Source: Bacteroidota bacterium
GTDB lineage: Bacteria > Bacteroidota > Ignavibacteria > UBA10030 > UBA8401
NCBI GenBank assembly: GCA_041658205.1
Contig: JBBAAO010000001.1
Location: forward strand, 2,604,001 to 2,668,000
Reading direction: 5' to 3'
DNA length: 64,000 bases
A model generated the notes under the pieces. The model was not told the origin of the DNA, made no database searches, and worked only from the letters and a program-made list of their open reading frames with translations. How positions within the stretch are numbered: the stretch's first letter is position 1; each line of letters starts with the position of its first letter. The position numbers and the translations under genes were made by a program. Positions 59,114-64,000 of the stretch are shown piece by piece.

Positions 59114-60598
59114 TTAAAGCAAAAAATACATGGTTGCAGCACCACTGGCAGCACAAAACCAATTTACCATGTCATTCGTGAACCATCGAAATCCTCGCAC
59201 CAATCGAGTAGGTTTTTCGTCAACTACAGATTTTTCAGTGAGTTTGCCACTCTCCGTTACATATTGCGCTTGAATAGTTGCACCAAGAATGCTGTCGATG
59301 ATCGAACCAATACATCCAACTGTTACCAAAGCAATTGCAAGTTCAACGGAAAAAGAAGCGCTATTCATCCAACATGCCGAGCAGACGACAATAGTGGTTC
59401 CAATTATTCCTCCCGCAAAACCAATAATTGAGACACCACCACTTGTTCCAGTTTCGACTTTTTGAAATGTGATAATCGAGCGAGGTTTTCCTTTCATCAA
59501 TGTTCCGATTTCAGTCCCCCATGTGTCTGCCGTTACCGCTGCAATTGAAGCGAGATAGACAAAATATAATTCTATGTGTTCAGGAAAAATATACCACAGC
59601 AAAATAATAATTCCTGCAATTCCACCATTCGCTGCAACCTGACCTGAATCGCGTTTATCCGTTTTATCGAAGATATGTTCCAGTTTCTTCTTTCTTGATT
59701 TTCCATATTTGGAAAGAAGACTAGACGCTATAAAGAATGTAAGGATTGGCACCGTCCACTTCCACCCACCGATTCCGTAGATGATGGTCGCAAGAAGAAA
59801 GGTGGCAATGCTGCCACTCAGCGATAAAAATTTAAAATAATAGGAAAGAATACCAATTCCTGCTCCAAGAGCAATGGCTGTGATCAATTGTTCGGGTACA
59901 TGATGCGGCGAGATTGTTAAAAAATAATGAAGGATAAATGCTGTACTCAACGGCACAGTAAAATTATCGAGACCTTTAAAACTGATCAATTCCCACCCTG
60001 TCGCAAAAAGCGAAGTGACTACCGCAATAATAATTATCGATGTTTCAGCTGTAACATTGAAAAAATAAAAACCTAACAGGATACTGGCTACCGTCGAAAG
60101 AAACATTGTTATGCTTCCTTCCACTGTTTTTTTATTTGCTCCAATCGACAGAAAGTGTCGTGTGCGTACATTTTGCCCGATGATCGCTGCAAGAGCATCC
60201 GGAATTGCGAGAATGAGAACGGAAATAGAAAGGATCATGGGAGAAATGTCCCAAAATAGGAGAACGAGAACTAAAAATGATAGTGGATGATACATCGTTC
60301 CATAAGAAGTTCGGTCTGTTCCGTGAATGCTTTTCAGAAAATCAAAACGGATTGAAAGAAATGTCCCAATCACCATAATTCCGGCAATGGTAACAGCGGG
60401 AATACCAGAGTAGAATACATACGGAGCACACATCATTAATATGCCGGAAATTATGTGCACGAACTTTCGAGTAAATTCTGAATCGCCGTTGAACAACCTG
60501 CGAATCAACTCTGCTGCTGCAATTAAAAGGACAACGAGGAAAAACACGATAGCGAGAAATAGCCATTCGTCTGAAGTAGGCGCAGAGAATAATCTCAT
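59114..60598 (-). CDS. Fused phytol/polyprenol kinase-like and DUF92 membrane protein
   Basis: A 494-residue multi-pass membrane protein of two halves. Residues 10-230 match the CTP-dependent phytol/dolichol kinase (VTE5-like) family: FTRKFVHIISGILMM, ILAIPDALAAIIGQNVRTRH and NKKTVEGSITMFLSTVAS. Residues 235-490 match DUF92 (VTE6-like phytyl-phosphate kinase): SLSGSIATFLLATIIYGIGG, RDSGQVAANGGIAG and AVTADTWGTEIGTL. In plants and cyanobacteria the two activities phosphorylate phytol twice for tocopherol or quinone side chains. A fused protein would turn an isoprenoid alcohol into its diphosphate in one polypeptide; the substrate here is unknown. It overlaps holA by 4 nt. Confidence 0.85.
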   Translation of the reverse strand: MRLFSAPTSDEWLFLAIVFFLVVLLIAAAELIRRLFNGDSEFTRKFVHIISGILMMCAPYVFYSGIPAVTIAGIMVIGTFLSIRFDFLKSIHGTDRTSYGTMYHPLSFLVLVLLFWDISPMILSISVLILAIPDALAAIIGQNVRTRHFLSIGANKKTVEGSITMFLSTVASILLGFYFFNVTAETSIIIIAVVTSLFATGWELISFKGLDNFTVPLSTAFILHYFLTISPHHVPEQLITAIALGAGIGILSYYFKFLSLSGSIATFLLATIIYGIGGWKWTVPILTFFIASSLLSKYGKSRKKKLEHIFDKTDKRDSGQVAANGGIAGIIILLWYIFPEHIELYFVYLASIAAVTADTWGTEIGTLMKGKPRSIITFQKVETGTSGGVSIIGFAGGIIGTTIVVCSACWMNSASFSVELAIALVTVGCIGSIIDSILGATIQAQYVTESGKLTEKSVVDEKPTRLVRGFRWFTNDMVNWFCAASGAATMYFLL

Positions 60599-61632
60599 AT
60601 TACCGCTGTTTCTTCCATATGATAGGACGTTCCCGAGATGATCTCGGCAATCGCTTTTGTCAGAATACGTTTCGAATCACCCGATGATTTTGCAGCGAGA
60701 TCTGCTTCAGCTAGAAGGACAAAAACATTTTCGATCTCATTCGGTTTGTAGTTCTTTGCTTGTGCAACATAGGATTTCAAATAAAACGGGTGGGTTGATG
60801 CTATCCGGGCAAGATCCGGCTCCGATTTTCCGTTCCGCATACCATCCTGTAATTTCCATAATTTTACAAAGTGGAGCGTTAATACAGCAATAATTCCTAC
60901 CGCACTTTCTCCGGAACTCACCAATCGGTCCGCAATTTCAATTGATTTTGCCATGTTCTTTTCGGCAATCTTATTTGCCAGTTCAAACGGTGAAAATTCA
61001 CGAGAAACACCGACAACATGTTCAACATCTTTCACCGTAATGCTTGCATTGTTTTCTACAGTGAGCAATAATTTTTCAATCTCATTCGACAGTTCACGGA
61101 GCGAACTTCCAACATAGGAAAAGAGTAATTGTACTGCCGCGGGCTCTATGGATCGCTTCAATTTTTTCATTCGGGATTCAATCCACGCGGTTGTTTCAAA
61201 ATCCCTCAGCGGTGATGCTTCAAACACAACACCTAGTTTTTTAAATGTGCTGAAGGGTTTTTTACGAAAATCAGGAGTATGCGCAATTAAAACGAGGATT
61301 GTTGAAGCTGATGGCTTTTCAACGTAGGTTTCCAGTGCTTCTTTTCCGCTCACTCGGTCAAAATCTTTAATGATCACTACACGACGATCCGCCATCATAG
61401 GATACGATGAAGCAAGCGAAACGATCTTCTTACCATCGATCTCGGTTCCATGGATAAGATCAAAATTGAACTCCTTCATGGCTGGATCAACTGCTTGTTC
61501 GATCAAAACATCAACCACTTCTTCAATCAAAAATGACTCTTCTCCGCAGAAAAAATACACAGGAGCAAACTGTTTCTTCTTGAACGAAGAAATAAACTGT
61601 TCCGGCTCAAATTTTTCTTTGGATTTTGCCAT
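60595..61632 (-). CDS. holA: DNA polymerase III subunit delta
   Basis: A 345-residue protein from the ATG at 61632. An upstream TTG at 61677 would add 15 residues not expected in the family. PVYFFCGEESFLIEEVVDVL is the conserved N-terminal segment, then RVVIIKDFDRVSGKEALETY, a lid region, and the C-terminal SFVGSSLRELSNEIEKLL-type segment (here YVGSSLRELSNEIEKLLLTV). The delta subunit opens the sliding clamp in the clamp-loader complex. An intrinsic terminator hairpin ends directly at its start codon, and no ribosome site is visible. Confidence 0.9.
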   Translation of the reverse strand: MAKSKEKFEPEQFISSFKKKQFAPVYFFCGEESFLIEEVVDVLIEQAVDPAMKEFNFDLIHGTEIDGKKIVSLASSYPMMADRRVVIIKDFDRVSGKEALETYVEKPSASTILVLIAHTPDFRKKPFSTFKKLGVVFEASPLRDFETTAWIESRMKKLKRSIEPAAVQLLFSYVGSSLRELSNEIEKLLLTVENNASITVKDVEHVVGVSREFSPFELANKIAEKNMAKSIEIADRLVSSGESAVGIIAVLTLHFVKLWKLQDGMRNGKSEPDLARIASTHPFYLKSYVAQAKNYKPNEIENVFVLLAEADLAAKSSGDSKRILTKAIAEIISGTSYHMEETAVI

Positions 61633-61668
61633 AAAAAAAAGGGCAGGAAATAATACCTGCCCGTCAAT
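61633..61668 (-). terminator. Rho-independent terminator between cyclophilin gene and holA
   Basis: On the minus strand GGGCAGG, a TATTATTT loop and CCTGCCC are followed by T8, then directly by the ATG of holA. It ends the cyclophilin transcript and leaves holA almost leaderless or dependent on read-through. Confidence 0.85.
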
Positions 61669-61669
61669 A

Positions 61670-62287
61670 TCATTCAATCACTGTCATTTTTTTAATCATT
61701 ACTTTTTCAAGCGGATTATCTCGTGGATCGCGTGGAACAGCAACGATCTTGTCAACAACATCCATTCCTTCAACAACTTTTCCAAAGACAGAATATTGTC
61801 CATCTAAGAATGTCGTCGGGACAACAGTGATATAAAACTGGCTTCCATTTGACATTTTCTGGGGATTGATCTGATCTCCCTGTCGTGCCGCGGCAATCAC
61901 ACCCCGATCGTGCGGTAGACCAATCTCAGCATCGATGCGATATTCCGGACCTCCCATACCATGAGTGCTTCGTTCACCGTTCTTTGAATTCGGATCACCC
62001 CCTTGAATCATGAAATTCGGAATCACGCGATGGAATGTTGTGCTGTCGTAGTAACCATCTTTCGCTAATTTACGAAAGTTCGCAGAGTGTTTCGGCGCAA
62101 CAGAATCGTTTAATTGAATGGTAATGTTACCAAGCGATGTCTCGATCGTAACAAAACCTTTTTTGGGGTTTGCTGTTTGTTCGCTCACGGCGGATTTTCC
62201 TTTTTTATTTTTGGAAGATTTTTTTTGTGCGTCTGATAATTGTGATATCAGCAACGCACCACACAGAAGCAGGTAAAGATATTTCAT
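61670..62287 (-). CDS. Secreted cyclophilin-type peptidyl-prolyl isomerase
   Basis: A 205-residue protein with a signal peptide (1-20, ending LSDAQ) and a basic linker (KKSSKNKKGK). The cyclophilin domain spans 45-204: VTIETSLGNITIQL, FHRVIPNFMIQGGDP, NGSQFYITVVPTTFLDGQYS and VFGKVVEGMDVVDKI. Residues equivalent to the catalytic Arg, Phe, Gln and His region are present. It catalyses proline isomerisation of exported proteins. It is followed by a strong terminator. Confidence 0.92.
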   Translation of the reverse strand: MKYLYLLLCGALLISQLSDAQKKSSKNKKGKSAVSEQTANPKKGFVTIETSLGNITIQLNDSVAPKHSANFRKLAKDGYYDSTTFHRVIPNFMIQGGDPNSKNGERSTHGMGGPEYRIDAEIGLPHDRGVIAAARQGDQINPQKMSNGSQFYITVVPTTFLDGQYSVFGKVVEGMDVVDKIVAVPRDPRDNPLEKVMIKKMTVIE

Positions 62288-62313
62288 ATTTCCTTTATAG
62301 TTGAATGAAGTAA

Positions 62314-62994
62314 TTAAAGATATTGAATAATGCCAAAACGTATGCCGGCATGGAAATACCGCAACGATACAGGTGATGTTGAATTTGGAGCAAAAAGATT
62401 AAGCCCCTTGCTATCTTTCAATTCGCCCAAAAATTCCCAGCCCAATGAACCGCCGATATAACCGAAAAAATTATCATCAAACGCTGTTTGGCCGACCACT
62501 TCAGCTTTCACACCAATTCCGCTAGATACATATTCTGTGACAATACCAAACGTTGACACTTTTTGTGAAGCATAACCAAAATGATATCCTCCGCCGGCGC
62601 CAATCTTGAAAAAAAAACCCTTGCCGCTAATGATTTTTTGAATCGTTATCGTAGGAGATTGCGTGGAATAATAGAGATCGTATATTCCCCCAAGTTTTCC
62701 CGGTACAGAATACGATTTGAATAGATAAGCGTGTTCTAGTTTAACACCCCAGTCGTTAGCAATGGGAAATTCCACTCCTCCGAAAAAGTCAACGGCAGTC
62801 CCAAAATCATCCACGCGTTGAGAGAATATTGTTACCGTATTGATATATTCTACAATATCCGGTGCCGAAACAACATGAACGCCCATTCCGCCAAAGAATG
62901 CAAACGAATTGTCACGCACCTTCGGTGCAGATAATGAATTGTCTTGAGACAATCCAAAGGTGACAAACACAAATAATATACAGAGCTGCTTCAC
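62314..62994 (-). CDS. Hypothetical outer-membrane beta-barrel protein
   Basis: A 226-residue protein with a signal peptide (1-16, ending FGLSQ). The rest shows alternating strands with Gly/Phe/Tyr pairs: NSFAFFGGMGVHVVSAPDIV, WGVKLEHAYLFKSYSVPGKL and FFFKIGAGGGYHFGYASQKV, and it ends RFGIIQYL, a typical terminal strand. This fits an eight- to ten-strand barrel of the OmpW/OprF-like type, exact family unknown. Its ATG overlaps the next gene by 4 nt. Confidence 0.68.
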   Translation of the reverse strand: MKQLCILFVFVTFGLSQDNSLSAPKVRDNSFAFFGGMGVHVVSAPDIVEYINTVTIFSQRVDDFGTAVDFFGGVEFPIANDWGVKLEHAYLFKSYSVPGKLGGIYDLYYSTQSPTITIQKIISGKGFFFKIGAGGGYHFGYASQKVSTFGIVTEYVSSGIGVKAEVVGQTAFDDNFFGYIGGSLGWEFLGELKDSKGLNLFAPNSTSPVSLRYFHAGIRFGIIQYL

Positions 62995-64000
62995 GATATT
63001 TTTTCTTCCGGCTCCCCTTTGCCGACCACATCACTCACGTGCATCCTGTCGATTAAAAAATAATACAATCCCAATACCGTTGTTGTGATAAATCCAACGG
63101 CGTGGGTATACACAGCATAACTTAGCGCACTATCAGAATCGACATTAAAAATCTGGGTAAGCGTAAAAGATGTAAATGCGTGATAACTTCCGATCCCGCT
63201 CGGGGTCGGCAAGGCAAAAGCAAACCCCGAAGCCACCTGCAAAACAGCAGCTGCGCCAAAATTTATCTCGCTGTTGCTGGAAAAATCATAAATAAAAAAA
63301 GGGACGTACAATAATATGGTATAGAGAATCCAGATCATGAAACTCGTCACAGCAATCATTAAAAAATTACCGGGATGTTTAGCCGCTTGAAAACCTGTTA
63401 AGAACGAATCAAATATCTTTTCTACTTGCACTCGAAATTTTGTCGGCAGAAGAACGAGAAATTTTTTCAGGAACTGGAATAATATTTCGGCTTTCAAAAA
63501 AATGAGCACAAAAACAATCAGCATCACAATTGCACCTACGAAAAACAGCCATTCAAACTCTGCCATACTGGGAAACCAAATGGTAAACGGTTTTGCGTAA
63601 ATTGCCATTACGGTCAATACAATAATGGCAAATGTTACAAGATCCAATACCCGCTCAAGGACAATTGTCCCCAATGTTGCACTCCTGGAAACTCCTTCCA
63701 ATTTCTTCAAAGCATACGGGCGGACGAACTCCCCAAGCCGTGGAACAACATTGTTGACCAGATAGCCGATCATCGTTGCAGAAAATGCATTTCGGAGAGA
63801 GATATTTTGTTTAATCGGAAACAACAAGTATTTCCAGCGCCATGCACGCAACAAATGACTCAACGCACTTCCAACAAACAATACTACGAACCAACTCCAA
63901 TGGACATCAATTAATGAATGCCATAATTGATCAATATTTTTCCCTTGAAATGCGAGATACAAAAACAGCACTGTAAGAGCAATGCTGAATAGTGTACTGA
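62991..64000 (-). CDS. LPG-synthase-TM/UPF0104 flippase-like membrane protein, start cut off
   Basis: The frame is open through the right edge, so the start is outside the window; the GTG at 63971 is not the true start. At least six to seven membrane helices are present, with family motifs LLRAWRWKYLLFP, YLVNNVVPRLGEFVRPYALK (the N-N-x-x-P-R-L-G-E signature), GTIVLERVLDLVTF and FALPTPSGIGSYHAFTSFTL. These match the lysylphosphatidylglycerol-synthase transmembrane (UPF0104, AglD-like) family of putative lipid flippases. The cytoplasmic C-terminus is short and basic. Substrate unknown. Confidence 0.88.
   Translation of the reverse strand, partial: STLFSIALTVLFLYLAFQGKNIDQLWHSLIDVHWSWFVVLFVGSALSHLLRAWRWKYLLFPIKQNISLRNAFSATMIGYLVNNVVPRLGEFVRPYALKKLEGVSRSATLGTIVLERVLDLVTFAIIVLTVMAIYAKPFTIWFPSMAEFEWLFFVGAIVMLIVFVLIFLKAEILFQFLKKFLVLLPTKFRVQVEKIFDSFLTGFQAAKHPGNFLMIAVTSFMIWILYTILLYVPFFIYDFSSNSEINFGAAAVLQVASGFAFALPTPSGIGSYHAFTSFTLTQIFNVDSDSALSYAVYTHAVGFITTTVLGLYYFLIDRMHVSDVVGKGEPEEKIS

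Noticed and set aside
61633..61677. TTG 61677 as the holA start
   Set aside because: It would place a strong terminator inside the coding sequence and add 15 residues not expected in the family.

Overview
The window reads as a chromosome segment from a Gram-negative bacterium of the Bacteroidota/Chlorobiota (FCB) group, probably close to Ignavibacteria. Supporting signs are a DUF6660 protein beside a metal-efflux operon (a Bacteroidota-type pairing), BatA/vWA and Lpt/Kds envelope genes, very large DUF11 surface proteins, a fused phytol kinase-like/DUF92 protein and moderately low GC. Taxonomy is inferred from gene families only.

Region 1 (1-1951, minus strand): the end of a heavy-metal RND efflux operon, running DUF6660 protein, TolC-type outer membrane factor, then a truncated periplasmic adaptor.

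Region 2 (about 2100-18100): an accessory island. Its main content is a compact minus-strand operon (7001 to 2984) whose genes all overlap by 4-8 bases: a ubiquitin-like protein, an E2-like protein, a JAB-E1 fusion, a large APH/TCAD9-like kinase and a DUF6527 protein. This is a bacterial ubiquitin-like conjugation system with a kinase inserted between its usual members. Divergent from it lies a phage- or plasmid-like DNA-end-processing module: DUF932, WGR domain, ATP-dependent DNA ligase, Mu Gam-like protein and a possible OB-fold protein. The WGR and ligase frames are joined across an A9 run that suggests -1 frameshifting. A strongly folded 200-nt element, a secreted TPR protein, an XRE regulator and a prim-pol/VirE replication protein follow; short iterated repeats lie upstream of the regulator and downstream of the replication gene. 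No integrase is visible, so the island may be degenerate or may have lost its ends.

Region 3 (18113-36655, minus strand): a surface-structure locus. A BldC-like HTH regulator precedes three giant secreted DUF11 proteins (1915, 594 and about 2471 aa, the last with two OmpA domains) and a 1016-aa outer-membrane barrel protein. A 21-codon Pro-Pro-Pro ORF sits in the leader of the second.

Region 4 (37017-49442, plus strand): housekeeping. It holds a membrane protein, BatA/vWA protein, HflX, tRNA-Gln(CUG), a receiver protein with a histidine-kinase-like dimerisation domain, hrcA-grpE-dnaJ, ComEA-like, PilM-like, rsmD, coaD, a class I aminotransferase and an FmdB-type zinc ribbon.

Region 5 (49524-64000, mostly minus): a small membrane protein, a REP-like palindromic unit with terminal inverted repeats, citrate synthase, tyrA, aroF, and an LPS block transcribed kdsA-kdsD-lptC-lptA-lptB. 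Upstream of that are a two-domain polyprenol/phytol kinase-DUF92 protein, holA, a secreted cyclophilin, an outer-membrane protein and a truncated flippase-like membrane protein.
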